Positions 26,243-35,677 of a stretch of 64,000 bases of DNA are shown piece after piece. The stretch covers positions 1-64,000 of the forward strand of contig JAJYBV010000004.1 of the NCBI GenBank assembly GCA_021778805.1, written 5' to 3'. Origin of the DNA: Chloroflexota bacterium. GTDB lineage: Bacteria > Chloroflexota > Ktedonobacteria > Ktedonobacterales > JACDGC01. Every line of letters starts with the position of its first letter. Position 1 is the first letter of the stretch. Under the pieces are notes generated by a model. That model searched no databases and was not told where the DNA came from. It worked only from the letters and a program-made list of their open reading frames with translations. Position numbers and translations under genes: made by a program.

Positions 26243-28639
26243 ATGCGCAGATGGCTTATCGTGATTATAGCAGTCGCTTGGACATTAGGAATATTATTGG
26301 AAAGTTTTGTAACTATTCCGGTTGTATGGTTGCTTATTACCACCGGAGCGTTAGTGACAGCTGGATTAACTGTGTTGGTTTTTCTGCGGCGCGCTCTTTC
26401 TTCACGCAGATATCTTCCGGCCGGCGGAATATTTTTGCTGGCGCTAGTTTTGGGAATGCTGCGCTTTATTATCAGCGCGCCGTCGGCAGACCCAATTTCG
26501 ATACGCCGGCTGCCTGATAAAACAACGGTTACTATAACCGGTGTGATACTGACTGCTCCGGAACTTGGCCCAAAAGATTTTTATTTTCCGTTGCAAACAC
26601 GCCAATCCGGAGCATCTGAATATGCATTGACGAAAACAGACGGAACCGTTGGGGTCTATATTGCGCCAACGAAGGCGCTAACTCCGCTGGCGGTTTGCGA
26701 TACGGTTATGCTTGACGGCACATTATATCATCCCTCCGCAGCTTCGCCGCCCAATATAGACGCCACGCTGATAATGAAAGATGTGTGGGTAACCGGCCAC
26801 AGTTCCTGTATTTCGCCACAGCCGCTGTTAGACGCTGTGCGCGGCCGCATTGCCGAAGGATTCGCTCAAACATTGCCTGCGCTGGTTGCGGCGTTTTTAA
26901 GCGGTATTGTTATTGGTTTAAAGACCCCGGAACTCAGGTCGCATTTGGCGTTATTTACTGAAACAGGCATAATTCATTTAGTTGTTACATCGGGATATAA
27001 AGTTACCATTGCAGCCGGAGTTGCTGCGGCGCTGTTCCGCCGCGCGCCGCGCTGGATTGGCGCTGCAGGATCATTTGCCGGAGTTTGGGGATATGTGCTG
27101 CTCAGCGGAGCGGGACCCGCAGCCGTGCGCGCCGGATTTATGGGAAGCGCATTGCTATTGGCAAACGTTACAAAGCGTGAATATGATACCTATAATGCGC
27201 TGGCGCTGACCGTTTGGATTATGACTTGCGCAGATCCTCAAACGTTGTGGGACGCCGGTTTTCAGTTATCTGCTTCCGGTGTACTGGGCATTGCAGTGCT
27301 TGGGCCGCGCTTCCATGCGCTATTTGCCGGCCCGGCGGCGCGCGTTCCCGGCGGAAAGATGTTCGCTGAAGCGCTTGCTTCCACAATGGCGGCGCAAATA
27401 GCAACTATGCCGGTGGTTGTTTCTGTATTTGGTGTTGTTTCACTTGTCAGCCCAATTGCCAATATGGCGCTGACCCCTTTGCTGCCATTCTTTCTTATAG
27501 CCGGAGCTTTTGACGCTGCAGCGGCACTGCTTTATCCGCCGTTTTGTCAAGTGTTTGCGCTTCTGCTCAATCTTCCGTTAACTTTGGCGCTCCAATTTAC
27601 CGAATGGCTTGCGCGTTTGCCGTTTGCGTTTGTTACTTTGAAAGAACCCGTGTTGTGGCTTGTTCCGCTGTGGCTTGGGCTAATCTGCGCTTTGCCGATT
27701 TGGTGGAACTATCAGCCCATTGAAGCGCATTCCCGAACGGATAAACCACAACTGCCGGCGTTTTTGCGCGCCGCTTTAAGCGTTACGGCGGCGTTAACGG
27801 TAGCTGCTGCCTCAATAGGCATAACTTTGCTGCGGCCGCTTACGCAAATGCAAATTCAGTTTCTTAACACAGGAACGAACGGCCCGGCGGCTCTTATTTC
27901 GGGCAGCGCCACACAAACCGCGCTAATCGACGCCGGAGGAACAGGCACGGCGCTGGCCGACGCATTAAGCGTAACACCGGCGGGGCAAACGCATCATATT
28001 GACGCAATATTTATTACCGATGTTCGGCCGGGGCACTTCAGCGGGATTTTTCCGCTGCTGGGAACCTATTCCATTGGCGCAGTTTATACACCGGGCGATC
28101 TGCGTCCAACTGCGGAGTATGCGCTTTTGTATTATGATTTACAGCAGGCCGGAGTACCGATTCGGCAAATGCGTCAAGGAATGACGTACCGGCTTGGCGA
28201 AACTGCTGAGCTTACAGCGCTGACGCCGCAAAGCCCGCTGAGTGATTCCGGCGGCAATATTAATGACACCAATGCGCTGACTTTGGAGCTGACCTCTGCT
28301 GCGTTTACACTGGTGTTTGCCGGAGACGCCGATTTGGAAAATATACAAACCGCAATGCGTTATGCTCAAACGCTGAATCCGCCGGTTATTTTGCAAATTT
28401 GCCAGCGCGCCGTGTCGGATCCCACTGAAGATCGCAGTCAAGCGCAGATATTGGCGCTAATTCAGCCCTCGATTACTGTTATCAGCGCTTCAGCGCTCCC
28501 GGAACCCAAAAACGCCACCCAAGCAGCGCTTTCTTTAACAGGATTTTCTGCGCTCTTCGCAGCCCCGCATCGCAGCGCTCAGTCTTCTGATGTTACAATT
28601 AGTGTAAGCGGCGCGCATTGGTGGTTTGCTACTCCATAG
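26243..28639 (+). CDS. comEC: ComEC/Rec2-like DNA-uptake channel with a degenerate MBL domain
   Basis: A 798-aa membrane protein. It has N-terminal helices with an OB-like DUF4131 domain, a central Competence domain (LVVTSGYKVTIAAGVAA, VRAGFMGSALLLA, FQLSASGVLGIAVLGP), and a C-terminal metallo-beta-lactamase-like domain from about residue 535. ComEC carries single-stranded DNA across the inner membrane. In the C-terminal domain the family's THxDxDH reads TDVRPGH and the later GHHGS is missing, although GDADLE is kept, so the nuclease is probably dead. No other competence gene is in the window. Confidence 0.85.
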   Translation: MRRWLIVIIAVAWTLGILLESFVTIPVVWLLITTGALVTAGLTVLVFLRRALSSRRYLPAGGIFLLALVLGMLRFIISAPSADPISIRRLPDKTTVTITGVILTAPELGPKDFYFPLQTRQSGASEYALTKTDGTVGVYIAPTKALTPLAVCDTVMLDGTLYHPSAASPPNIDATLIMKDVWVTGHSSCISPQPLLDAVRGRIAEGFAQTLPALVAAFLSGIVIGLKTPELRSHLALFTETGIIHLVVTSGYKVTIAAGVAAALFRRAPRWIGAAGSFAGVWGYVLLSGAGPAAVRAGFMGSALLLANVTKREYDTYNALALTVWIMTCADPQTLWDAGFQLSASGVLGIAVLGPRFHALFAGPAARVPGGKMFAEALASTMAAQIATMPVVVSVFGVVSLVSPIANMALTPLLPFFLIAGAFDAAAALLYPPFCQVFALLLNLPLTLALQFTEWLARLPFAFVTLKEPVLWLVPLWLGLICALPIWWNYQPIEAHSRTDKPQLPAFLRAALSVTAALTVAAASIGITLLRPLTQMQIQFLNTGTNGPAALISGSATQTALIDAGGTGTALADALSVTPAGQTHHIDAIFITDVRPGHFSGIFPLLGTYSIGAVYTPGDLRPTAEYALLYYDLQQAGVPIRQMRQGMTYRLGETAELTALTPQSPLSDSGGNINDTNALTLELTSAAFTLVFAGDADLENIQTAMRYAQTLNPPVILQICQRAVSDPTEDRSQAQILALIQPSITVISASALPEPKNATQAALSLTGFSALFAAPHRSAQSSDVTISVSGAHWWFATP

Positions 28640-28654
28640 AGATATTTAAAATAT

Positions 28655-28955
28655 CACCCCTTGCGAATCCCTGCGGGCGTGGTGGGGTGTTTGATTTATG
28701 GATATATTTGGGAGGCTCCCCAAACCCCGCGCAAGGGGCTATCACCCCTTACTAATCCCTGCGGGTGTGGTGGGGTGTTTGATTTATGGATATATTTGGG
28801 AGGCTCCCCAAACCCCGCGCAAGGGGCTATCGCCCCTTACGAATCCCTGCGGGTGTGGTGGGGTGTTTTATTTATGGATATATTTGGGGACACTCCAAAT
28901 TCCGCGCAAGGGGCTACCGCCCCTTACGAATCCCCATGGGTGTGGTGCGGTATTG
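28655..28955 (+). repeat. Family A tandem array, four units, period 88/88/87 bp
   Basis: The block CCCCTTRC-GAATCCC recurs at 28657, 28745, 28833 and 28920. Each unit holds GGGAGGCTCCCCAAACCCCG (or a variant) then AAGGGGCTATCG-CCCCTT, and a linker with GTGGTGGGGTGTTTGATTTA. The period is not a multiple of three, so long open frames across the array are not genes. Confidence 0.9.
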
Positions 28956-28974
28956 TTTTATAAAAGATGTTTTG

Positions 28975-29090
28975 GGGACGGCGCTTGTGTACCGCGCGGC
29001 GTTATTGGTCGGAGCGGTCATAAAACGAACACCACACGATGAAACGTGTGGCTTGTTTCCCCACCTCCACCACCTGCGCAAGGGGCTACC
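28975..29090 (+). repeat. Family B element fragment (plus orientation)
   Basis: It contains GGCGCTTGTG, GTACCGCGCGGCGTT, ATAAAACGAACACCACACGA, the CCACACGAT/ACGTGTGG hairpin and TTGTTTCCCCACCTCCACC, as at 49528-49625 and 51507-51604. A short family A remnant (AAGGGGCTACCGCCCCTTAT) follows at 29078-29100. The rest to 29363 shows no feature. Confidence 0.75.
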
Positions 29091-29363
29091 GCCCCTTATA
29101 TATCCTCGGTGGTTGTACCGATCCTTGTTTTAGGGGCTTATTTTTATTTAGCGTTCACCTAATGACGCCATCGTATAAATGGTATTCATCATGCCCCTCA
29201 CAATTCGTTGTCATGCCACTAAATCTTCCATTCGTGAAAGTTCCATTTCGATTTTTTGAACATGCTTGAATTGACCGATTCCAGAAAAAATGATACATTG
29301 GAAATAATCTTTCAAATGTTTATCAAAAGAGTGATAATGAGTTTATCCGATAGGAGATATTTC

Positions 29364-30020
29364 ATGAACCAACCGCCTCGCGCAGGTATGTATTCACTTC
29401 GTGCTGAGTTGTTTGCGCGCTTAAGTTTAGCTGGTATTGCACTCTATGTTGTGTTGGATATTATTGCGCAAGTACTGCCACCCCATTATAATCCTATTTC
29501 ACAGGCAGAAAGTGATTTGGCAGTTGGGCCATTTGGTGTAGTTATGGCAGTGAATTTTGTTGTGCGCGGGTTGCTGTCTGTTGCAGCGGTTACGGCATTG
29601 CAGAGCAGTTTGCCAGATAAAGCGCGATCTCGTGCAGGCGAATTTTTGCTTTCTATTTGGGCTATAGGGGCAATTATACTGGCCTTTTACCCGACAGATC
29701 TACAAGGACAGCATGCCACTGTACACGGTCTCATCCATCTTGCAGTTGCGCTAGTTGCTTTCGTGACTGGAGCCATCGGTGAATTGCTGTTGTCACTGCG
29801 TTTGCGGGCAAGTTCCCATATGCAACCAATTGCGTCTTTTTCACTGGGAATTGCCATTATTGCAATAATTATGCTTCTGATATTACTTGTAACTGAGCAA
29901 AGTGTAATTGGCCAGCATTACTTTGGTTTGCTTGAGCGCCTTTTTTTAGGAACAGTCCTTCTTTGGATTGCTGTTGTGATGGCGCGGTTGCAAACAGGAC
30001 AAAAAGAAAAATTATTATAA
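29364..30020 (+). CDS. DUF998-family integral membrane protein
   Basis: A 218-aa protein with about six membrane helices. The DUF998 marks are visible: PISQAESDLAVGPFG after the first helix, AFYPTDLQGQ in the middle, and VHGLIHLAVA in the next helix. The biochemical role of the family is not known. Several ATGs lie upstream in frame; ATG 29364 has AGGAG 7 nt before it and is chosen. The gene lies between repeat clusters. Confidence 0.75.
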   Translation: MNQPPRAGMYSLRAELFARLSLAGIALYVVLDIIAQVLPPHYNPISQAESDLAVGPFGVVMAVNFVVRGLLSVAAVTALQSSLPDKARSRAGEFLLSIWAIGAIILAFYPTDLQGQHATVHGLIHLAVALVAFVTGAIGELLLSLRLRASSHMQPIASFSLGIAIIAIIMLLILLVTEQSVIGQHYFGLLERLFLGTVLLWIAVVMARLQTGQKEKLL

Positions 30021-30140
30021 CTACTCAGGAGGTTTTCAAAACTCAGCGTAAGAGGGACAAACACCACATGATAATAGTCTTATATATGGAAAGAGGGGCA
30101 ATCATTATTGCCCCATGGAATATTTTTACAATTTAAAGAT

Positions 30141-30187
30141 TTTGGGAGGCGCCCCAAACCCCGCGCAAGGGGCAACGGCCCCTTATG
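30141..30187 (+). repeat. Family A single copy
   Basis: TTTGGGAGGCGCCCCAAACC, CCGCGCAAGGGGCAACGGCC, CCTTATG: one complete double-hairpin core. The rest of the gap 30021-30362 contains only a short GCGCCGTAGCGCAAGCGCCA block that recurs near 31350; no gene is seen. Confidence 0.85.
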
Positions 30188-30362
30188 TATTCAGATGCTC
30201 AACCACCAACGCTGCGCCGTAGCGCAAGCGCCACCGTCTATTTTAACAAAAGCATGGAACACCATAGCCGGCTGGATATGATGTTTCAAAACAAAGCAAA
30301 CGATAAAGTGATTAGAAGCTAAAAGTTTTAAGTTAACAATAAAAAAGGGTGAATTTTTAAAA

Positions 30363-31154
30363 ATGGTGAATTTGGTAACTTTAGGTGTAGAGCAGGTATT
30401 GATATTAGGGGCTATTACGATTGGTATAATGGGAATAGTTGATGGATTGGTTTTAAAAAAGATTCATCTTGGATATGGGCCATTTGAGGCAAGGATAATC
30501 AAAGGTAAATGGGCACAAGTTATCGGATTATTCAGCCTTTTATTCTTAGTACTCATTCTGAAGTTTACTATATCATATATATCTGAGTTATCAACATATT
30601 GCCATAATAGTGTTTTTTGTGAAATGACAACACCTATTACTTCAATGTTTAGCGAATGGCACATTCCTTTTGGTTATGTTATGTTTATTTTGTATTTTAT
30701 CCTATGGTATATATCACGGAAAAGAGATATCAATTTTGTGCCATTTGCACTGGCGCGAGGATCACAAACTGGCGCACAGATCCGCGCGCAAATTCATGAG
30801 CGAATAGCCCAGGAGCAAGAACCTCAGCTAAGCAACGAACGAATTGATGATATCCGAAGGCAAGTGGATAATACCATTCCCTTTCTTAGTTTGCGGTACC
30901 GAAAATACATATTTGAAAACCGAATGGTGAATACATCAAACCTAATTCAATTAGTTCTTGCATACCCAGATTTTAAAGTGATGAATCCGAGCGAGCGAAT
31001 TGCAGTGCAGATAATAGTTGAAATAACAGCATCAGTCATGAATAAAAACCAAGGAATTTTGTTTAAAAAACGGAAAGAAAAAGAACATGTGGAAACAAAA
31101 GCGCCTGAGGCAAGTAATCATTCAATAGACGAGAAAGAACTAGGCGCAAAATAA
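30363..31154 (+). CDS. Membrane protein of unknown family
   Basis: A 263-aa protein not recognised. Three membrane helices are clear (about 9-30, 50-73 and 97-116). A cytoplasmic part follows with a charged helical stretch (AQIRAQIHERIAQEQEPQLS) and a second helical segment, and the tail is rich in Lys/Glu. Base composition is more AT-rich than neighbouring housekeeping genes, and repeats flank it on both sides, which suggests acquired or fast-evolving DNA. An AGGGTG site 12 nt before the ATG is modest. No function is proposed. Confidence 0.6.
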   Translation: MVNLVTLGVEQVLILGAITIGIMGIVDGLVLKKIHLGYGPFEARIIKGKWAQVIGLFSLLFLVLILKFTISYISELSTYCHNSVFCEMTTPITSMFSEWHIPFGYVMFILYFILWYISRKRDINFVPFALARGSQTGAQIRAQIHERIAQEQEPQLSNERIDDIRRQVDNTIPFLSLRYRKYIFENRMVNTSNLIQLVLAYPDFKVMNPSERIAVQIIVEITASVMNKNQGILFKKRKEKEHVETKAPEASNHSIDEKELGAK

Positions 31155-31257
31155 ATCTATTGCATATATTAAAAAAGCTCTATTTCAGCACAAAAATAAA
31201 TAGACGCAAGAATAAAAATCAAAGACGAAAGAAGCTTAGCGCTTCTATTTGTGCATA

Positions 31258-31480
31258 ATTACAACCGCCGCGCGGTACACATGGGTGGAGGCGGGGACAA
31301 GCCACACGATTCATCGTGTGGTGTTTGTTTTGTGGCCACCTTGCCACGGATGCCGCGCCGTAGCGTAAGCGCCACCGTAATACGCTTGTTTTATATCAAC
31401 CACCGCACGGTACACATTGAGGCAATGCAATCCGGTAGGGGCGACCCTTGCGGTCGCCCTTGCTGCCCGGCAATCAATAT
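31258..31480 (-). repeat. Family B element (minus orientation) with a GCAATCCGGTAGGGG block
   Basis: Read on the minus strand it carries GTGGCCACAAAACAAACACC, the CCACACGAT/ATCGTGTGG hairpin, CCCCGCCTCCACCCATGTGT and ACCGCGCGGCGG. The block GCAATCCGGTAGGGGCGACC-CTTGC-GGTCGCCC lies at 31427-31461. The 5' part of the gap (31155-31257) shows no gene. Confidence 0.8.
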
Positions 31481-31509
31481 TGCCCTATGGGGTTGTTTAT
31501 AAAAAGAGA

Positions 31510-31760
31510 TTTTGGGGACGCCCCAAACCCCGCGCAAGGGGCTATCGCCCCTTACGAATCCCCGCCGGCGCGGTGCGGTATTGTTTTATAAAAGATGTTT
31601 TGGGGACGGCGCCCCAAGCCCCGCGCAAGGGGCTATCGCCCCTTACGAATCCCCATGGGCGTGGTGCGGTATTGTTTTATAAAAGATGTTTTGGGGACGG
31701 CGCCCCAAGCCCCGCGCAAGGGCATTCGCCCTTTACGAATCCCTGCTGGCGCGCCGTAGA
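31510..31760 (+). repeat. Family A tandem array, three units, period 91/90 bp
   Basis: TTACGAATCCC recurs at 31552, 31643 and 31733. Cores read TTTTGGGGACG(GCG)CCCCAA, CCCCGCGCAAGGGGCTATCG and CCCCTTACG. Linkers contain GCGGTGCGGTATTGTTTTAT and AAAAGATG. The following 31761-31884 has no feature. Confidence 0.9.
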
Positions 31761-31884
31761 GCAAGCGCTAGCTTTTTGATAATTTTGTTATGGCGTATGG
31801 CGCATGATATATGCTATTTTTTAAATGGCGCTGAATTCGCAAACTGTAAAGCCGCATGCGGCGCGGAATGGATGATTTGAAAAT

Positions 31885-32634
31885 TTGTCACTATGGGAAA
31901 CAGCGGCGTTTCAGCCGATTTATGAAGATGAACATACTTTGGCGGTGTGTAAATCTGCTGGGGTGGTTGCGCATCCATCATATAAAAATCCTGCAGGCAC
32001 ATTAAAAAACGCAGTAGATGATTGGTACGCCCAGCAAAATAAACCTGCGCCTTGGCTGATGCATCGGCTGGATAAAGACACTTCGGGAATTGTGCTGTTT
32101 GCTCGCTCTGCGTTTGCTTTGAAGATGTACGCCAAGCAATTCAAGCGACATACCACTGCAAAGTGGTATATTGCCATTGTAAGCGGTTGCATCGCCGATT
32201 CTGATGGTACGATTACTTTGCCACTGCTTCGCGACCCGGAAGATCGCCGGAGAGTTATTTCCGACGCATCCGGCGCCATCGCCGAAACTCGCTATATCCG
32301 GCGATTTGTTGGCGAACAGGCTTCTTTATTATTTTTGCAGCCTGTTACCGGCAGAACCCATCAGCTGCGCGCGCATACCTCGCTTATGGGCTTTCCCATT
32401 TTGGGAGATACGGTTTATAATGCGCAGGATCAAGAGAATCCGGTTCGGGAATCGCGTATGTATTTGCATGCGGCGGCGTTGTCTATTATGGCGCCGGAAA
32501 GTGAGCATTCCGTTACCCGGAGGTTTCTGTATTCGGCTCCGCCTGGGGAATTTTACGAACGCGCGCCGGAATTAGCGCAGATAGATCTTGCAGCCGAGCT
32601 TACCGAGCTTATTGCGAAACAATTTGAGCGATAG
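31885..32634 (+). CDS. RluA-family 23S/tRNA pseudouridine synthase
   Basis: A 249-aa enzyme that isomerises uridine in RNA. The catalytic Asp lies in HRLDKDTSGIVLFARS, and the family end motif GRTHQLRAHTSLMGFPILGD is present. The N-terminal S4 domain found in RluC/RluD is missing, so the length matches the short RluA-like branch; the target base is unknown. The frame starts at TTG 31885 with only a weak GGA upstream; no in-frame ATG fits before the conserved part. It opens directly after a repeat array. Confidence 0.88.
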   Translation: MSLWETAAFQPIYEDEHTLAVCKSAGVVAHPSYKNPAGTLKNAVDDWYAQQNKPAPWLMHRLDKDTSGIVLFARSAFALKMYAKQFKRHTTAKWYIAIVSGCIADSDGTITLPLLRDPEDRRRVISDASGAIAETRYIRRFVGEQASLLFLQPVTGRTHQLRAHTSLMGFPILGDTVYNAQDQENPVRESRMYLHAAALSIMAPESEHSVTRRFLYSAPPGEFYERAPELAQIDLAAELTELIAKQFER

Positions 32635-32723
32635 AAGGCGCTGAATATTTTTTGTTGGTGTTTATAGCGCTGACGCGGATGAACACAGCAGCTAGTTAAT
32701 TTATCTATGGGAGGAACGCATCA

Positions 32724-33524
32724 ATGCAGTTGCAAAGCATTGAAGACATTCAGCAAAAACACAGACATATTTATCTTTCACCCCATTTTGATGACGCGGT
32801 GTTATCTTGCGGCGGCTCAATTGCCATGCAAACCCAAATAAATTTGCAGCCGTTAATTATTACGATATTTGCGGCTCCGCCGGCTGATGGCGCCGCGCTA
32901 TCAGCATTTGCCAAGCAGGTTCAGACTTCTGCTGGTTTAGGTGAATCCGGCGCAGATGCGGTTGCCCGCCGCAGAGAAGAAGATCGCGCTGCGTGCGAAT
33001 ACATAGGCGCTGATTATCTATGGCTGAATTACGCCGACGCTATTTATCGCGGCTACGACAGCGGGGAATCTTTGTTTGGCGATATCAACAGAAATGATCT
33101 CGATTTGGAGGAAACCTTGGCGCAAGTCATGCTGAAAATTCATGAATTAGCGCCAAACGCCGTTATATATGCGCCGCTGGGCGTCGGCCACCATGTCGAT
33201 CATCAGTTGGTTACTTCCGCGGCTGCGCGGCTTATCAACGAAAAGGTGAACATTAAATTTTACGAAGATATTCCATACGTTACCAAGCCAAATACGTTAC
33301 AAACCAGGCAAACTGAATTAAAAATCAGTATGGAGCCTGAAATGAATGAAGTGTCGTTTCAATTGGACTATAAGTTAAACGCCACAGCGCTGTATGCTTC
33401 ACAAATTGCGCCGCTGTTTAAAACTGAAGACGTTATGCGCCGTGAGATTACCGCATACAGCAAATCAATTAAGCCCGCGAATGCGCATATTGCTATTGAG
33501 CGCTTTTGGGCGTGGGACGCTTAA
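32724..33524 (+). CDS. PIG-L (LmbE-like) N-acetylglucosaminyl deacetylase family protein
   Basis: A 266-aa zinc deacetylase-like protein. The first metal motif is SPHFDDAVLSCGG, where PHPDDE is usual (the final acid is replaced by Ala), and the second is GVGHHVDHQLV. Relatives remove acetyl groups from GlcNAc in thiol or glycolipid synthesis; the substrate here is unknown. The ribosome site GGGAGGA lies 8 nt before the ATG. An S9 peptidase follows 37 nt later, possibly in one transcript. Confidence 0.85.
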   Translation: MQLQSIEDIQQKHRHIYLSPHFDDAVLSCGGSIAMQTQINLQPLIITIFAAPPADGAALSAFAKQVQTSAGLGESGADAVARRREEDRAACEYIGADYLWLNYADAIYRGYDSGESLFGDINRNDLDLEETLAQVMLKIHELAPNAVIYAPLGVGHHVDHQLVTSAAARLINEKVNIKFYEDIPYVTKPNTLQTRQTELKISMEPEMNEVSFQLDYKLNATALYASQIAPLFKTEDVMRREITAYSKSIKPANAHIAIERFWAWDA

Positions 33525-33561
33525 TTCGTCTTTTCACGCCGCAGTTTAAAGAAAAGAGTGT

Positions 33562-35595
33562 ATGTTTACAATGTCGCAGCGAATGATTACACCGGAAGAT
33601 TTTTTCCGTATGAAACTAGTCAGCGATTCGCAAATTTCGCCGGATGGCTCTAAAATTGCCTATACGCTGCAAACCGTTGATAAGGAAAATTCCGAATATA
33701 AAGAGTCCATTTGGCTTGTTGGCGCAAATAGCCCCGCTGTTCAATTTACCTCCGACGGATCTTCTCCACACTGGTCTCCGGATGGTTCTACCCTGGCTTT
33801 TGTTTCCGGCCGCGAAGGCGTTTTGCCGGATCCACAGCCGGAGGAATCCGCGCAAGATCGCGATAAACGCTGCGGAAAAGGTAAGTCGCAAATTTGGGTT
33901 ATTTCCGCGTTCGGCGGCGAGGCGCGCCAAGTTACTTTTATGCGGTGGGGCGCTGCAAATCCCAAATGGTCTCCCGACGGTTCGCGCATATTATTTTCCG
34001 CGAAAACCGGCGAAATTCCAGAGACGCCTGAGCATGACGGCAAAAAAGAGCCACGCCTTCGCAAAATCGATCGCTTTATGTATCGCTTTAACGGCAGAGG
34101 CTATATGTATGAACTCCGTTCACACTTATTTGTTGTCCCCGCGGCTGGCGGAACACCCCAGCAGCTGACCGATGGCGATTGGGATGACGGATCTGCGCAG
34201 TGGTCGCCGGACGGCGCGCAAATTCTCTTTACATCTGATAGACGTGAAGACCGCTGGTTGATGCCCGTTTCGCAAATTTATTTGATGAACAGCGATGGCT
34301 CAGATCAACATCAGATCTCCGGACCAAGCGATACATTTGAGTATTTTTCACCAAATTGGTCTGCCGACGGCAAGAAAATTGCCAGCCTTGGCGGTAGAAT
34401 CTGGCGTAGCGGCGGTCATACCGATATCTTCGTTTTTGCGCCGCATGAAACTCCGCGCTTGTTGACCGAAAATATTTATGTCACTTTTTCCGACGCAATC
34501 GGCTCAGATCTGCGTGAAGACCACGCCGACGAAACACCAATTTGGTCGGATGATAACCGCACGCTATTTGTGCTGGGCAATGCGCGCGGCGCCGGCAATT
34601 TATATGCGTTCGACACGGAAACACTGGCGCTGACCGAATTGACGACGGGTAACCACCAAATTTTAGGGTATTCTTTTACCGAAGATCATCACCATATGGC
34701 GCTGGCAATTGCCGATACTCAGCAGATGGGTGATATTTTCCTTGGTGAAGTTCATGGCGCTGCGCCAACCCGATTAACCAATGTGAACGCCGAATTGCTG
34801 GAAGAACTGAATCTGGCTGTGCCCGAGGAATTTGAATTTACCGGAGCTGATGGCTGGAATATTCAAGGCTGGATCTTGAAACCGGCAGATTTTGATTCGC
34901 AGAAAAAATATCCCATGCTGCTGGAAATTCATGGCGGGCCTAATACCTGCTATGGATATACCTTTTTCCAAGAATTTCAAACACTGGTGGCAAACGGCTA
35001 TGTAGTGGTATACACTAATCCTCGCGGCAGCACCAGCTATGGGCGCGATTTTAGCCGCGCTGTGCATGGCGCTTGGGGCCTTGGTGATTATGAAGACCTG
35101 ATGGCCGGGGTAGACGCAGTGCTAGCGCGCGGCTATGTAGATGAAAAGCGGCTGGGTGTGCTTGGCGGCAGCTATGGCGGCTTTATGACCAACTGGATTG
35201 TTGGACACACGAATCGCTTCTCCGCCGCAATTACGGAACGCTGTGTTTCTAATTTGGTGTCGAAATACGGCACAAGTGATATTGGCCCCTGGATGGCGTT
35301 GGATAACTGGGATGGCAGCCCATGGGAGCAGCCGGAAAAATATCGGTTCCATTCCCCAATTACCTATGTGAATAATATTCAAACTCCGTTGCTGATTATT
35401 CACAGTGAAGAAGATTGGCGCTGCCCCATTGAACAAGGGGAACAGATGTTTACTTCGCTGAAATGGCTGAAACGCGATGTGGAATTTATCCGTGTTGAGG
35501 GACAAAATCACGATTTAACCCGTGATGGCCACCCACGACTGCGTATTGAACGCATGGGTGAAGTGGTAAAGTGGTTTAACAAATATTTTGCGTGA
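33562..35595 (+). CDS. S9-family prolyl oligopeptidase / acylaminoacyl peptidase
   Basis: A 677-aa serine peptidase. The first 400 residues form a TolB-like beta-propeller with repeats such as WSPDGSTLAFVS, WSPDGSRILFSA and WSPDGAQILFTSD. The alpha/beta hydrolase part carries Ser537 (GGSYGGF), Asp618 (SEEDWRCP) and His650 (GQNHDL). It would release amino-acyl or dipeptide units from short peptides in the cytoplasm; no signal peptide is seen. An alternative ATG lies three codons in (33571). A hairpin terminator follows the stop. Confidence 0.92.
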   Translation: MFTMSQRMITPEDFFRMKLVSDSQISPDGSKIAYTLQTVDKENSEYKESIWLVGANSPAVQFTSDGSSPHWSPDGSTLAFVSGREGVLPDPQPEESAQDRDKRCGKGKSQIWVISAFGGEARQVTFMRWGAANPKWSPDGSRILFSAKTGEIPETPEHDGKKEPRLRKIDRFMYRFNGRGYMYELRSHLFVVPAAGGTPQQLTDGDWDDGSAQWSPDGAQILFTSDRREDRWLMPVSQIYLMNSDGSDQHQISGPSDTFEYFSPNWSADGKKIASLGGRIWRSGGHTDIFVFAPHETPRLLTENIYVTFSDAIGSDLREDHADETPIWSDDNRTLFVLGNARGAGNLYAFDTETLALTELTTGNHQILGYSFTEDHHHMALAIADTQQMGDIFLGEVHGAAPTRLTNVNAELLEELNLAVPEEFEFTGADGWNIQGWILKPADFDSQKKYPMLLEIHGGPNTCYGYTFFQEFQTLVANGYVVVYTNPRGSTSYGRDFSRAVHGAWGLGDYEDLMAGVDAVLARGYVDEKRLGVLGGSYGGFMTNWIVGHTNRFSAAITERCVSNLVSKYGTSDIGPWMALDNWDGSPWEQPEKYRFHSPITYVNNIQTPLLIIHSEEDWRCPIEQGEQMFTSLKWLKRDVEFIRVEGQNHDLTRDGHPRLRIERMGEVVKWFNKYFA

Positions 35596-35603
35596 TAGTA
35601 AAG

Positions 35604-35645
35604 TCCGGGCAGGTAAGATGATTCTTAACCTGTCCGGCGTTTTGT
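35604..35645 (+). terminator. Intrinsic terminator after the S9 peptidase gene
   Basis: CCGGGCAGGTAAGA and TCTTAACCTGTCCGG pair with small bulges around TGAT, followed by CGTTTTG. It lies just after the peptidase stop. Confidence 0.6.
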
Positions 35646-35677
35646 ATCTGCAAAAATAAATTATGGATATTTTTTTT

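Noticed and set aside
28661-28963. Open frames of 100-115 codons across the repeat array
   Set aside because: The repeat period is not a multiple of three, so the same DNA is read in changing frames; three overlapping frames give similar peptides. No ribosome site.
31417-31779. 120-codon frame
   Set aside because: Repeat-derived, with the same peptide phrases as the frames at 28.7 kb and 58 kb.
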